From the NCBI RefSeq assembly GCF_002209565.1, contig NZ_NJIH01000003.1, forward strand, positions 744,001 through 808,000: 64,000 nt of DNA. The letters are read 5' to 3'. This DNA is from Candidimonas nitroreducens (GTDB lineage: Bacteria; Pseudomonadota; Gammaproteobacteria; Burkholderiales; Burkholderiaceae_B). This document shows positions 21,559 through 30,462 of the stretch, in pieces. The position numbers were made by a program, and so were the translations under genes. The notes under the pieces are model-generated. The model did not search any database, had not been told where the DNA came from, and saw only the letters and a program-made list of their open reading frames with translations. Each line of letters opens with the position of its first letter. Within the stretch, counting starts at the first letter, position 1.

Positions 21559-23820
21559 CTAAATCATCATGCTCGCGATCTTCACAAAAGTCGGGTCTTC
21601 CCACCAGAGACCGAACTGCTCGCTGTAAATGTCCATATTCACAAGTTCCATGAACTGCTCTCCCCATTTGTCGAAGGCAATTGGCTGGACGGCTCCGGCG
21701 TTGCGCAGGGCGTCGAAGCCCTGACGCGGCACCTGTATCAGATAAGGTTGTAGCGCGCGTGCCAGTCCACCGCTTTTCTCGGCATGGCGCAGCTTATTGA
21801 TCATATCTCGTGCCTCTTTGTCGTAAGGCACGATCACGGGCATCTGGGCGCTGTCTATCATGCGAAAACGAGTTGCCAGGGTTTCCATTGGCAAGCTGTC
21901 GATGCCACTGGCTTGCAGCATGCCCAGCAAATCGTTGGCGTCCAGTTCTTTGCTGCCTTTTTGCCAATAGAGGTGTTGGAAGTAGGCCTTGATGGCCTCG
22001 GGGGACAAGGGATCCGCGCCGTGTTGGCGCAATATTTCACGGGCCGCCTGTGCGAATTGCCTCAGCTCTGGTGGCGGGGCCCAGCCCTCGTCGGCGGGCG
22101 CGAATATCAGCACTTCGCTGTTCTCGGCGGCCCATTCCCCGTTCCGGTTGCAGCGGCCTGCCGCCTGTGCGATCGAATCCAGGCCGGCCTCGGCGCGCAG
22201 CACCGTGGGCAGCGAAATGTCGACACCGGCCTCGACCAGGGATGTCGCCGCCAGGCGGCATGCTTCGCCTCGCTTGAGCATGGCGCGGATTTCAGACAGT
22301 ACGGCGCTGCGGTGTCTGGCGCACATCAAAGTGCTCAGGTGCCGGGCTCCCGGCAGGTCGGCGAGGCTCTGGTAAACGGCTCTGGCATGGCGACGGTTGT
22401 TGACGATGCATAAAACCTGGGGGCGGGCACGTAAATAGCCAGTGAGTTGCGCATCGTCGAGAGTCCCGATGTGCCTGACACGCACGCGCTTCAGTTGGCG
22501 GAACAGCTCTGGAGGATCAGAGGCGATTTCCCTAACGTTCTGCAGCCCTCCTTCGAAGTTTGGGGACTGCAATGCCGGCTGGGTCGCCGTGCACAATACG
22601 ATGCTGCTGCGGTAATTCAGAGCCAGTTCGTCGATGGCCGCTATGCAGGGGCGCAGGACTTTGAGTGGCAGTGTCTGCGCCTCGTCCAGAATGATCACGC
22701 TGCCGGCGATGTTATGCAGTTTGCGGCATGCGGATGGCCGGGCCGCGAAAAGGCTTTCGAAGAACTGTACGGCGGTCGTGACGACGATGGGGGCGTCCCA
22801 GTTTTCCATGGACAGTCGAAGCTTCTCGCGCGCTTGATATAGTTCGGGCTCGTCGCGAGGCGGAGGCGCGGCAACGAACGCGCTGTGGTGTTCCAGCACT
22901 GCTCTGTCGCCCAACGGGCTCAGGGCGGTGCGGAAAACGGCGGCGTTCTGTTCCACGATGCTGGTGAAAGGAATGACGAAAATCACGCGCCGCAAGCCAT
23001 GCTGGATTGCATGATCCAGCGCAAAGGCCAGCGAGGCCAATGTCTTGCCGCCGCCGGTCGGTACGGTCAAGGAAAACAGGCCGGGTGCCAGTTGCGCCTG
23101 ATCGCGCACATGGCGCAGGATGCTGGCCCGTATTTGGTTCACAGGTGTGTCTGGTTTGAAGCTTGTCAGATATTCTTCCAGCAGGTCGCGTAGGGCTGGT
23201 AGGGTAGGCAGAGATGCCTTTCTGGCGGATGCTCTTCCTTCTACTTGGTCGTAGAACGCTTCGGTATCCAGGTAGTCTGCATCGACCAGGCAGGAAAACA
23301 GCATGCGAACCAGGAAGGACAGTTGAAAATTGCTGCGCTCCCGGCTACGCGCTTTTAGAGAAGAAGGTAGGGAAATATGCTCTGGCAGTGTGATTTCCTG
23401 CTGCCACTGTTCGAGCAAAGGCGGAAGGCCCAAACCTTTGAGGCGGTCGCGCAAGGAGGTGCGCTCTGCGCTTTCCGATCCATTGGCCAAGCCGGCGTGA
23501 TGGCCGGCAATGCCATAGGCCAACAAATAACCTATTCGGCTGTTTTTATACCGTTCCACCGCCAGCATGGCGCCGCGTGTGGCGTGATCTACGCGTATCG
23601 CATCGCCAGCGATGCGGCGCTGATAGTCGTGGGTGTATTTACCAACGTCGTGTAGCCGTCCTTGGGGCTCTGCTAGGTCTTGAGCATTAAATATGGCGGC
23701 CTTGGATGCAGCTGCGGCCCCTACTGCGACCAAGTGGTTGCGCAACGGCTGCCAGTTTCGCTTGGTGGTGTCGTCAGTCGAGTGCGCGTAGAAGGTAGGC
23801 TGGACTGCTTGTATCGCCAT
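21559..23820 (-). CDS. cas3: CRISPR-associated nuclease-helicase Cas3 (type I-C)
   Basis: This 753-residue protein is recruited by target-bound Cascade to nick and degrade DNA. The N-terminal HD nuclease has YAHS (H13), H57-D58 in LHDVGKYTHDYQ, DHATRG and the GHHAGL pair at 107-108. The superfamily 2 helicase has Walker A VPTGGGKT (about 253-260), a DEAQ box (379-382), CTATQP, and the QAAGRCNRNGE motif VI. The DEAQ in place of DEAH is a mild variant. Its own promoter is visible at 23867-23894. The domain order and length are normal for type I-C. It is separated from cas5 by the regulatory gap at 21223-21558. Confidence 0.96.
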   Translation of the reverse strand: MAIQAVQPTFYAHSTDDTTKRNWQPLRNHLVAVGAAAASKAAIFNAQDLAEPQGRLHDVGKYTHDYQRRIAGDAIRVDHATRGAMLAVERYKNSRIGYLLAYGIAGHHAGLANGSESAERTSLRDRLKGLGLPPLLEQWQQEITLPEHISLPSSLKARSRERSNFQLSFLVRMLFSCLVDADYLDTEAFYDQVEGRASARKASLPTLPALRDLLEEYLTSFKPDTPVNQIRASILRHVRDQAQLAPGLFSLTVPTGGGKTLASLAFALDHAIQHGLRRVIFVIPFTSIVEQNAAVFRTALSPLGDRAVLEHHSAFVAAPPPRDEPELYQAREKLRLSMENWDAPIVVTTAVQFFESLFAARPSACRKLHNIAGSVIILDEAQTLPLKVLRPCIAAIDELALNYRSSIVLCTATQPALQSPNFEGGLQNVREIASDPPELFRQLKRVRVRHIGTLDDAQLTGYLRARPQVLCIVNNRRHARAVYQSLADLPGARHLSTLMCARHRSAVLSEIRAMLKRGEACRLAATSLVEAGVDISLPTVLRAEAGLDSIAQAAGRCNRNGEWAAENSEVLIFAPADEGWAPPPELRQFAQAAREILRQHGADPLSPEAIKAYFQHLYWQKGSKELDANDLLGMLQASGIDSLPMETLATRFRMIDSAQMPVIVPYDKEARDMINKLRHAEKSGGLARALQPYLIQVPRQGFDALRNAGAVQPIAFDKWGEQFMELVNMDIYSEQFGLWWEDPTFVKIASMMI

Positions 23821-23866
23821 CTCGCCTCCTCGACTATTATTATCAATACAATTCTAATTGTAATAA

Positions 23867-23894
23867 ATAATATACCTGTGCAGAGAGATGTCAA
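23867..23894 (-). promoter_or_regulatory. cas3 promoter
   Basis: On the minus strand TTGACA (23894-23889) and TATTAT (23872-23867) are spaced 16 bp apart, about 46 bp upstream of the cas3 ATG at 23820. The region is strongly AT-rich compared with its surroundings. GGAGG precedes the ATG. Confidence 0.7.
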
Positions 23895-24093
23895 CTTGTA
23901 ATCGGGGGGGCTTGTTGGCACATGTATTAAAGCAATTAATCAAGTATGCCCAAGTTGGGCTACTTCCCGCGTCTGGGGGATTCTGTCTGGGGGATTCTTA
24001 CGCTTTCGAGCGGATGGGTGCAGAATAGAACCCTCGCGCTTATTCCCTGTAGCTGGATAAACGACGCTTATCGCCTCTATCTCGAAGCCCCTT

Positions 24094-24735
24094 ATGTACC
24101 TGCCCACACATTTCGAAGAATCCCGCCCCCAAGTCCTGCATGAACTGATCACCAGACACCCCTTTGGCGTGCTGGTCACCCATGGCGAGGGCGGGCTGGA
24201 CGCCAACCATATGCCTTTTGAACTCGACCCCGCGGCGGGCCCGCAAGGGGTGTTGCTGGCGCACGTGGCGCGCGCCAATCCGGTGTGGCGCGAGCTGCAT
24301 GACGGCGACGAGGTGCTGGTGGTGTTCCGCGCCGAGCACGGCTATATCTCGCCCAACTGGTACCCCAGCAAGCATGAATTCCATAAGTCGGTGCCGACCT
24401 GGAATTACATGGTGGCGCATGCGCACGGCAAGGTTACGGTGCGCGACGACGAGAGTTTTGTGCGCGGGCTGGTGGCGCGCCTGACGCGCACGCACGAGGC
24501 GTCCCAGCCGGTGCCGTGGAAGATGACCGACAGTCCGGCGGATTTCATCGATTCCATGCTACGGGCCATTGTCGGGCTGGAGATCGAGATCACGCGGCTG
24601 GTCGGCAAGTTCAAGCTCAGCCAGAATCGCGAGGCGCGCGACCTGGAGGGCGCCGGCAAGGCGCTGATCGCGCAGGGCGATACTGCGCTCGGAGAGGCGA
24701 TGCTGGCCTGTAGGGCGGCGAAGGCAAAGGGCTGA
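24094..24735 (+). CDS. PaiB-family FMN-binding protein
   Basis: The 213-residue product starts MYLPTHFEESRPQVLHELIT and has HPFGVLVTHGEGGLDANHMP and SPNWYPSKHEFHKSVPTWNYM. These are hallmarks of the PaiB family, flavin-reductase-like split-barrel proteins. In Bacillus the PaiB protein is described as a negative regulator of sporulation and protease genes, but in proteobacteria its role is unclear and many are simply called FMN-binding proteins. It is alone on its strand, with cas3 diverging to the left and the FmdE-like gene converging from the right. Confidence 0.85.
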   Translation: MYLPTHFEESRPQVLHELITRHPFGVLVTHGEGGLDANHMPFELDPAAGPQGVLLAHVARANPVWRELHDGDEVLVVFRAEHGYISPNWYPSKHEFHKSVPTWNYMVAHAHGKVTVRDDESFVRGLVARLTRTHEASQPVPWKMTDSPADFIDSMLRAIVGLEIEITRLVGKFKLSQNREARDLEGAGKALIAQGDTALGEAMLACRAAKAKG

Positions 24736-24963
24736 AGGCCGGGCTATCCACGGGCTGTGAGTTGCACGGATCTTTGGGCGGATCCCCAGTATCGGCTCGG
24801 AGCTTGCGGGTTCAGTAGGCCTGAATGCAGATGAGATGGGCCAGGCGGGCCGTGCCGTACGACGGGCCGGGCATATTCCTGCCGTATTCCCGCTGCCACA
24901 ACCGCCGCTGCCGTGGCCCAGCCGCGCCCACCTACCTTTGGGCTCGGACTTGCCGGCCTTTGC

Positions 24964-25563
24964 CTACAAAGCGACGACCAGCCTTGGGTCGTCGGCCTGT
25001 TCCAGGATACGCCGTACGCGGTCTTGCCAGCCGTCGGCAAAGTTGCGCCGGTCGTCGTCGCTGGCGTAGCCGCCTACGACTTTGGGCAGCAGGCTTCTGA
25101 CCGTGGGCACGGAGGAAACCATTTCGGGGTGGTATTCCACGGTGGTGCTGGCGCCGGTGTCGATGCGCGTGTAGCGGATTTCGCCGTCCATGGGAACGTT
25201 GAAGAACAGCAGGTTGCGGCGGTCGTACTGGCCGCCCAGGCCCTTGAAACCGTTGTCGGTGGTGGCGCCGGTAATGTAGCTGGCGACGTTGGCGATGACG
25301 CCGGTTACGCCGTTTTGCTGCGCGTCGTGGAATTCCACCTTGATCTCGCCGCGTTGCGGCAAGGCGTCGCCGTAGAGTTTTTCCAGGGCCTTGAGCGTCA
25401 TGAGGTAGGCGCCGGCCACGGTGGGGCAGGAGTGCCCGGCCAGCTTGACCACGTCGGCATAGGTGTAGCGGATGATGCCCTGGTCGGCGGCGCCGAGCAG
25501 GGCGGCCAGCGGATCCTGCATGGTGATGGTTCTGGCCGCGTCGAAAAAGGAAGGGTAGGTCAT
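24964..25563 (-). CDS. FmdE family protein
   Basis: This 199-residue cytoplasmic protein matches the FmdE family (named from formylmethanofuran dehydrogenase operons). It has VKLAGHSCPTVAGAYLM with the GHxCP metal-type motif near residue 43, then KVEFHDAQQNGVTGVIANVASYITGAT. There is no methanofuran pathway nearby, so the name is only a family label. It lacks the C-terminal zinc ribbon of longer members. It converges on the PaiB-like gene across about 230 bp. Function unknown. Confidence 0.75.
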   Translation of the reverse strand: MTYPSFFDAARTITMQDPLAALLGAADQGIIRYTYADVVKLAGHSCPTVAGAYLMTLKALEKLYGDALPQRGEIKVEFHDAQQNGVTGVIANVASYITGATTDNGFKGLGGQYDRRNLLFFNVPMDGEIRYTRIDTGASTTVEYHPEMVSSVPTVRSLLPKVVGGYASDDDRRNFADGWQDRVRRILEQADDPRLVVAL

Positions 25564-25875
25564 TTGAGTTTCCGAGCCGAAAGAGACTAATGCCCTGTTC
25601 GCCGGATACGCGCAGCAAGCAGGGCCGCGGCGGAAGGCGCCATGGGCATGGTGCCTTCATGATAGGGCCTGGCGCGCGATTGGGGCGGCATACCATTACG
25701 AGGAATGGTGCTTTGCCGCGGCCTGATTTGCGGCTGTGTGGGGAATGCGCGACCGTGGCCTGATGTGGATCCGCAATGAAGGTGGCAACTGAGCCGAGGT
25801 TGCCGCGCGCCTGGCCATGCAGCGTGGCTGGATTGCGGCACGCCTGCCCTGGCTGGCCGATGGGCAGGCGGAGAG
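25564..25875. other. Intergenic region between fmdE-like and radical SAM genes
   Basis: These 312 bases lie upstream of the FmdE-like gene and downstream of the radical SAM gene, both on the minus strand. Frames crossing it on either strand look like GC-driven shadows. I see no convincing gene, repeat or terminator. Confidence 0.5.
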
Positions 25876-27021
25876 TCAGAAGAGCTTCAATTGGGGGCTT
25901 TCTTCCTGTACGCGATGTGCTGCGGCCCGATGTTGCGGCGGCCAGCGTTCCGGGGCCTGGCGCCGCAGCGGCTGGGGCGCCTGAGCCCGGACAAAGAGGT
26001 CGGTGCGCAACAGCGTGCGCCGCTGGTTCAGGCCGGCCTGGGCGCAGGCGCGGCGGAAGCGCTGGCGGATCAGGTCGGCGTAGACGCCGCTGCCGCGCAT
26101 GCGGGTGCGGAAGTCGGAATCGTATTCCTTGCCGCCACGCATCTGCCGGACCAGGTTCATGACGTGGGCCGCCCGCAAGGGGTAGTGGCGCAGCAGCCAT
26201 TCGCGGAACAGATCGGCGACTTCGAGCGGCAGGCGCAGGACGTTATAGGCGGCGTCTTGCGCGCCCGCGTCGCGCGCGGCGAAAAGGATTTTTTCGATGT
26301 CGACGTCGTTGAGCGCCGGGATGACGGGGGCCACGATTACCCCGGTAGGAATGCCGGCTACGCTGAGCTTGCGGATGGCCTGCATGCGCGCGCCCGGTGC
26401 GCTGGCGCGCGGTTCTAGCGTACGCGCGATGTCGCCGTCGAGCGAACCGATGGAGATGAATACCCGCGCCAGGCCCTTGGCGGCCATGCGGGCCAGGACG
26501 TCCAGGTCTTGCGTGACGGAAGCCGACTTGGTGGTGATGGCCACCGGGTGGTTGAATTCTTCCAGTACGGCCAGGATGGCACCGGTGATGCGCAGGCGCC
26601 GTTCTATGGGCTGGTAGGGATCGGTATTCGCGCCCAGCGCGATGAGCTTGGGTATGTAGGACGGGCTGGACAGTTCTTTGCGCAGCACTTCGGCCGCGTT
26701 CTGTTTGGCGTACAGGCGGGTTTCGAAATCCAGCCCGGGAGACAGGTTGAGATAGGCGTGGGTGGGCCGCGCGTAGCAATAGACGCAGCCGTGCTCGCAG
26801 CCGCGATAGGGGTTGATGGACTGGTCGAAATAGATGTCGGGCGAACTGTTGTGGGAAATAATGGACTTGGCCTGCTCGAGCGCCACGGTGGTGGGGCGCC
26901 GCGGGGCTGCGATGGGTTCGCCCGGCGCCCAGTCGTCGTCGATGGCTTCGCGCTGCAAGGCTTCGAAGCGAGGCGTTTTGTTGGAGAGGCTGCCCCTGCC
27001 TTTGATTGCGGCGGTATGCAT
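25876..27021 (-). CDS. PA0069-type radical SAM protein
   Basis: This 381-residue radical SAM enzyme belongs to the SplB-related COG1533 group often annotated as the PA0069 family. The iron-sulfur motif is visible as YRGCEHGCVYCYARPTHAY (CxxxCxYC). Downstream are the family segments TNTDPYQPIERRL-like GANTDPYQPIERR and ITTKSASVTQDLD. The C terminus has MRGSGVYADLIRQRF and ends in PQLKLF. Members bind S-adenosylmethionine and a 4Fe-4S cluster; the substrate is unknown. The start at 27021 lies just after an AT-rich stretch (27035-27065) likely to hold its promoter. Confidence 0.88.
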   Translation of the reverse strand: MHTAAIKGRGSLSNKTPRFEALQREAIDDDWAPGEPIAAPRRPTTVALEQAKSIISHNSSPDIYFDQSINPYRGCEHGCVYCYARPTHAYLNLSPGLDFETRLYAKQNAAEVLRKELSSPSYIPKLIALGANTDPYQPIERRLRITGAILAVLEEFNHPVAITTKSASVTQDLDVLARMAAKGLARVFISIGSLDGDIARTLEPRASAPGARMQAIRKLSVAGIPTGVIVAPVIPALNDVDIEKILFAARDAGAQDAAYNVLRLPLEVADLFREWLLRHYPLRAAHVMNLVRQMRGGKEYDSDFRTRMRGSGVYADLIRQRFRRACAQAGLNQRRTLLRTDLFVRAQAPQPLRRQAPERWPPQHRAAAHRVQEESPQLKLF

Positions 27022-27204
27022 GGCTAGGCTCCGAAAATACTGTATTTATGTACAGTATATAGCGTAACCGCCTGGCCTGCCATAGGGCCGATATATCACA
27101 GCGCCGGGGCGGCCTGGGCGGGCCGCGCCATCCCCAAAGGTGGAATTGCCCCGTAAAATCGGCGCAAACCATCCGCATGCATCTCTACCACCCTCGGGGG
27201 CTTA

Positions 27205-28374
27205 ATGGAATACGCGATTTCGAGCCGATTCTGGCTGGCCGGCCAGCGTGCCGCGGCCTTGTGCGCAGGCATCGGCCTGTCGCTGGCGGCTATGTGCGGC
27301 GGCATGCCGGCCCATGCCGGCGAGGGTACGGCCAGCGCCTCGGGGGCGAAGAATGCAAGCAGCGGCGATGAACCGGGCCGCGCGCTGCCGCACATCATCG
27401 TGCTGGCCACCGGCGGCACCATTGCCGGCAAGGCCGATGCCCGTTCGGCTACCGGATACAACGCGGGCGAGGTCAGCGCCGCACAACTGCTCGAATCGGT
27501 TCCCGGTCTGTCCAGGCTGGCCCGCATCAGCGCCGAGCAGATCGCATCCATCGGCTCGCAGGACATGAACGACCAGGTGTGGATCAAGCTTGCGCACCGG
27601 ATCCGGCGCATCGCCGAGCAGCACGAGGCCGACGGCGTGGTCGTTACGCACGGCACGGACACCATGGAGGAAACCGCGTTCTTCCTGGACGAGGTGCTGC
27701 GCACCAGCATGCCGGTGGTGCTGACCGGTGCCATGCGTCCGTCGACCGCGATCGGGGCCGACGGCCCGCGCAACCTGTATGAGGCAATCGAGGTCGCGGC
27801 CAGCCCGGCTACGCGCGGCCGCGGCGTGTTGATAGTAATGAACGACACCGTAGAAAGCGCCCGCGGAGCCACCAAGGCCAATACCTCCAGCGTCCAGACC
27901 TTCATGTCACCCAACACCGGCCCCGTCGGCTATGTCGACCCCGCCGGCGTGCGCTACGTGGCGGCGCCGCCCGCGCCGCGCCATGGCAAACCCTACGCGC
28001 TGCCGGCTGGCGACAGTCTGCCACGTGTAGACATTGTCTACTCGCACAGCAATATGGGTGCCGCGCAGATCGAGCACGCCGTGGCCGACGGCGCCAAGGG
28101 CATCGTGCTGGCCGGCGTGGGCGGCGGCAACACCTCCAAGCAGGCGCTGGACGCCATGGAGAGCGCCGTGCGGCAGGGTCTGGTCGTGGTGCGTTCGACG
28201 CGGGCTCATTCCGGATTCGTGGCGCGCAACGTCGAGGTCGACGACGACAGGCTGGGCTTCGTTGCCGCCCTGGATCTGAACCCGCAGAAGGCGCGGGTGC
28301 TGACGCAATTGCTGATCGCCAACGGCATCACCGCGCCGAAGCAGGTACAGCAGGCGTTCGAGCCTGGGCGGTAA
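27205..28374 (+). CDS. L-asparaginase, type II (periplasmic)
   Basis: This 389-residue enzyme hydrolyses asparagine (and often glutamine) to aspartate and ammonia. Both active-site motifs are present: HIIVLATGGTIAGKA with the nucleophile T72, and VVTHGTDTMEETAFF with T151-D152; the following MRPSTAIGADGPRNL is also typical. The first ~38 residues contain a hydrophobic stretch ending in AHA, consistent with a signal peptide after a somewhat long N-region, so export is likely. A Ser/Ala-rich linker precedes the catalytic domain. It stands alone on the plus strand, downstream of the divergent radical SAM gene. Confidence 0.9.
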   Translation: MEYAISSRFWLAGQRAAALCAGIGLSLAAMCGGMPAHAGEGTASASGAKNASSGDEPGRALPHIIVLATGGTIAGKADARSATGYNAGEVSAAQLLESVPGLSRLARISAEQIASIGSQDMNDQVWIKLAHRIRRIAEQHEADGVVVTHGTDTMEETAFFLDEVLRTSMPVVLTGAMRPSTAIGADGPRNLYEAIEVAASPATRGRGVLIVMNDTVESARGATKANTSSVQTFMSPNTGPVGYVDPAGVRYVAAPPAPRHGKPYALPAGDSLPRVDIVYSHSNMGAAQIEHAVADGAKGIVLAGVGGGNTSKQALDAMESAVRQGLVVVRSTRAHSGFVARNVEVDDDRLGFVAALDLNPQKARVLTQLLIANGITAPKQVQQAFEPGR

Positions 28375-28530
28375 CGAGCATGGAGTATGGCGGCGGCTTT
28401 TAGCTGATCGAGGTGATTCCGCGGATCGTCTTGCGGCATATTGCCGCTGCAACGGCTTTTTGAGCCCCCGGCGCGACATCGCCGCAGCGCGGCGGCAGGG
28501 CATGAGTTCCTGATAATTTTGCGCATAATA

Positions 28531-28561
28531 GTGGTGCCAAAATGGCACCACGACATATAAT
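28531..28561 (+). promoter_or_regulatory. Operator-promoter of the TacA/TacT-type pair
   Basis: GTGGTGCCA, AAA, TGGCACCAC (28531-28551) is a perfect 9-bp-armed palindrome. TATAAT follows at 28556-28561, so the palindrome covers the -35 region. This is the arrangement expected for autorepression by the ribbon-helix-helix antitoxin encoded 30 bp downstream. Confidence 0.7.
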
Positions 28562-28590
28562 AGTCCCGTAAGGTGATAGCGGAGCACGAA

Positions 28591-28914
28591 ATGACGACAG
28601 GCACTCAGGATCGCGGACGAATTACCGCGCGCGTATCCGTCTCGGTGCAGGAAACATTAGAGACGGCGGCGGGTATGATCGGATCGACGGTGAATCAGTT
28701 CATCGTGCAGAGCGCGCTGCGCGAGGCCGAGCGCATCATCGAGCAGGAACGGGTAATACGCCTGTCGGCGCGCGAAGCCGAAGGCTTGTTCGCGGCCCTC
28801 GAAAACCCCCTGCCGCCCAATAAGCAATTGAGGGCGGCCCTGGACGACTACACGGCGCGACGCAATGATCAGACTGGAGCAATTGACTGGCGGCCACGAT
28901 CGAAACGGGTTTGA
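28591..28914 (+). CDS. DUF1778 (TacA-type) antitoxin
   Basis: The 107-residue protein resembles TacA/DUF1778 antitoxins. An N-terminal ribbon-helix-helix (RITARVSVSVQETLETAAGM, then IGSTVNQFIVQSAL) should bind the palindrome at 28531-28551, and a C-terminal tail should wrap the acetyltransferase toxin. The ATG at 28591 is chosen over an in-frame GTG at 28573 because GGAG lies 6-10 nt upstream. Its last 50 bases overlap the toxin gene, a typical coupled arrangement. Confidence 0.85.
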   Translation: MTTGTQDRGRITARVSVSVQETLETAAGMIGSTVNQFIVQSALREAERIIEQERVIRLSAREAEGLFAALENPLPPNKQLRAALDDYTARRNDQTGAIDWRPRSKRV

Positions 28915-29386
28915 CTGCGGCGTCGCAGCACTCGATACGTGGTTGCGGCACACAGCGCTGCAGCATCAGGCCAAGGGCATTTCCCGTACGGTAGTGGCGG
29001 TTCCGGAGGCGCAGGGGGTGGCGGACGAATGGCTGGATGCCGGGTTCCAGGGCATTACCGTGGCCTCCATACTCGGGTTCTACGCCCTGTCGTCCGCGTT
29101 GGTCGTAATCGAAGACCTTCCGCAGCAAACATCCCGCCGTTATCCGAAGCGGATTCCTGTTACGCGCCTGGGCCGCCTGGCCGTGCGTTCGGACGTGCAG
29201 TCCCAAGGCCTGGGCCGCTTCTTGCTCGCCGATGCGATCATGCGGGCGCGGCAGGCGGCCTTGCGCGTCGGCAGTGCGGGCATTGTGGTCGACACCAAAA
29301 GTGCGGCGGCCGCGCAGTTCTATCAGCGATATGGCTTTGTGGCGTGCGCCGGCCAGTCGCGAAAGTTGTTCCTGGCGATGTGGTGA
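28865..29386 (+). CDS. GNAT-family toxin (TacT-type)
   Basis: This 173-residue GCN5-type acetyltransferase resembles TacT toxins, which acetylate the amino group of charged tRNAs and block translation. The acetyl-CoA loop is visible as RLAVRSDVQSQGLGRFLLAD, and the C-terminal segment AAAQFYQRYGFVAC carries the catalytic tyrosine region. The N terminus GFDCGVAALDTWLRHTAL is the family hallmark. The start overlaps the antitoxin gene by 50 bp. Toxicity is inferred from the pair. Confidence 0.85.
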   Translation: MIRLEQLTGGHDRNGFDCGVAALDTWLRHTALQHQAKGISRTVVAVPEAQGVADEWLDAGFQGITVASILGFYALSSALVVIEDLPQQTSRRYPKRIPVTRLGRLAVRSDVQSQGLGRFLLADAIMRARQAALRVGSAGIVVDTKSAAAAQFYQRYGFVACAGQSRKLFLAMW

Positions 29387-29504
29387 AAGCTCGGAACCTT
29401 AATCCGCCCGGCTCGCTGCGCAGCCTGATATCCTTGCCAACGGGGTGCCGCCTGCTGGATATTCGAGGCATGACGCAATCGGCGCTAATCGAGGAGGGTA
29501 GGCA

Positions 29505-30203
29505 ATGCCTCAAAAAATCATCGGCCTGATAGGCGGTATGAGCTGGGAAAGCTCTTTGGAGTACTACCGCATCATCAACCAGCGTGTGCGTGAGCGGCTG
29601 GGCGGGGTGAGTTCGGCGCGCTGTTTGATGTGGTCTTTCGATTTTGCCGAGATCGAGGCGCTGCAGCACGCGGGCGACTGGGACGGGGCGACGCGCGAGA
29701 TGATCGAGGCGGCGCGCAGTCTGGAACGGGGCGGCGCTTCGTTCCTGGTGATCTGCACCAACACCATGCACAAGATGGCCGACGAAGTGCAGCGGGCGGT
29801 GGGCATACCGCTGCTGCATATCGCGGATCCGACCGCGCGGCGCATCAAAGAGGCGGGCTTGCGCCGGGTGGGCTTGCTGGGCACGGCTTTCACCATGGAA
29901 CAGGATTTCTACAAAGGCCGGCTGCAGCGCGAGCATGGCCTGCAGGTGCTGACGCCCGACGCACAGGGGCGGCAGACGGTGCACCGCATTATTTACGAAG
30001 AGCTGGTGCAGGGGCGCGTGCGGCCCGAGTCGCGCGAAGCCTATCGGCATGTGATGCGCGCGCTTGCCGCGCAAGGAGCCGAGGCGATCATCCTGGGATG
30101 CACGGAAATCATGCTGCTGGTGGGGCAGCAAGACAGCCCTGTACCCGTGTTCGATACGACCACGCTGCACGCGGTGGCAGCGGCCGATCTGGCGCTGGAT
30201 TGA
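29505..30203 (+). CDS. Aspartate/glutamate racemase family protein
   Basis: This 232-residue cofactor-independent amino-acid racemase has both catalytic cysteines in place: ICTNTMHK and LGCTEIMLL. The start MPQKIIGLIGGMSWESSLEYY is typical of the YgeA/AspR group. It interconverts L- and D-forms of aspartate, glutamate or related amino acids. The ATG at 29505 has GGAGG 10 nt upstream. It lies between the TacA/TacT pair and the hydrolase-peptide transporter locus, which fits a role in D-amino-acid use. Confidence 0.88.
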   Translation: MPQKIIGLIGGMSWESSLEYYRIINQRVRERLGGVSSARCLMWSFDFAEIEALQHAGDWDGATREMIEAARSLERGGASFLVICTNTMHKMADEVQRAVGIPLLHIADPTARRIKEAGLRRVGLLGTAFTMEQDFYKGRLQREHGLQVLTPDAQGRQTVHRIIYEELVQGRVRPESREAYRHVMRALAAQGAEAIILGCTEIMLLVGQQDSPVPVFDTTTLHAVAAADLALD

Positions 30204-30462
30204 TGCGCTGTCGTGTCGGCGTTTAGTGTTTTGGTTTGGAAATTCACACCCGTATCCGTCGGCTTCATGATGAGCGCGAGCTTCGAAGGCATCGCACTAG
30301 GGATTTCCCTCTTGCCGCCACCTATCGGCCTTTCTAAAATTGGCGCCAATTTATGTCGTATCGATACAGGGTGGCGGTGTCACTGGAAAAGATGGCATCC
30401 GTGCCGGCATCCCGGTGCTCGGCACCGCCTTATACGATCTTGCAGGGCCACAGGGGAATCTG

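Noticed and set aside
23887-23910. Search for a guide-RNA target at the cas3 promoter
   Set aside because: No TTC followed by a TAGGT-like seed was found there, so cas3 itself does not seem to be a target of the crRNA-like RNA.
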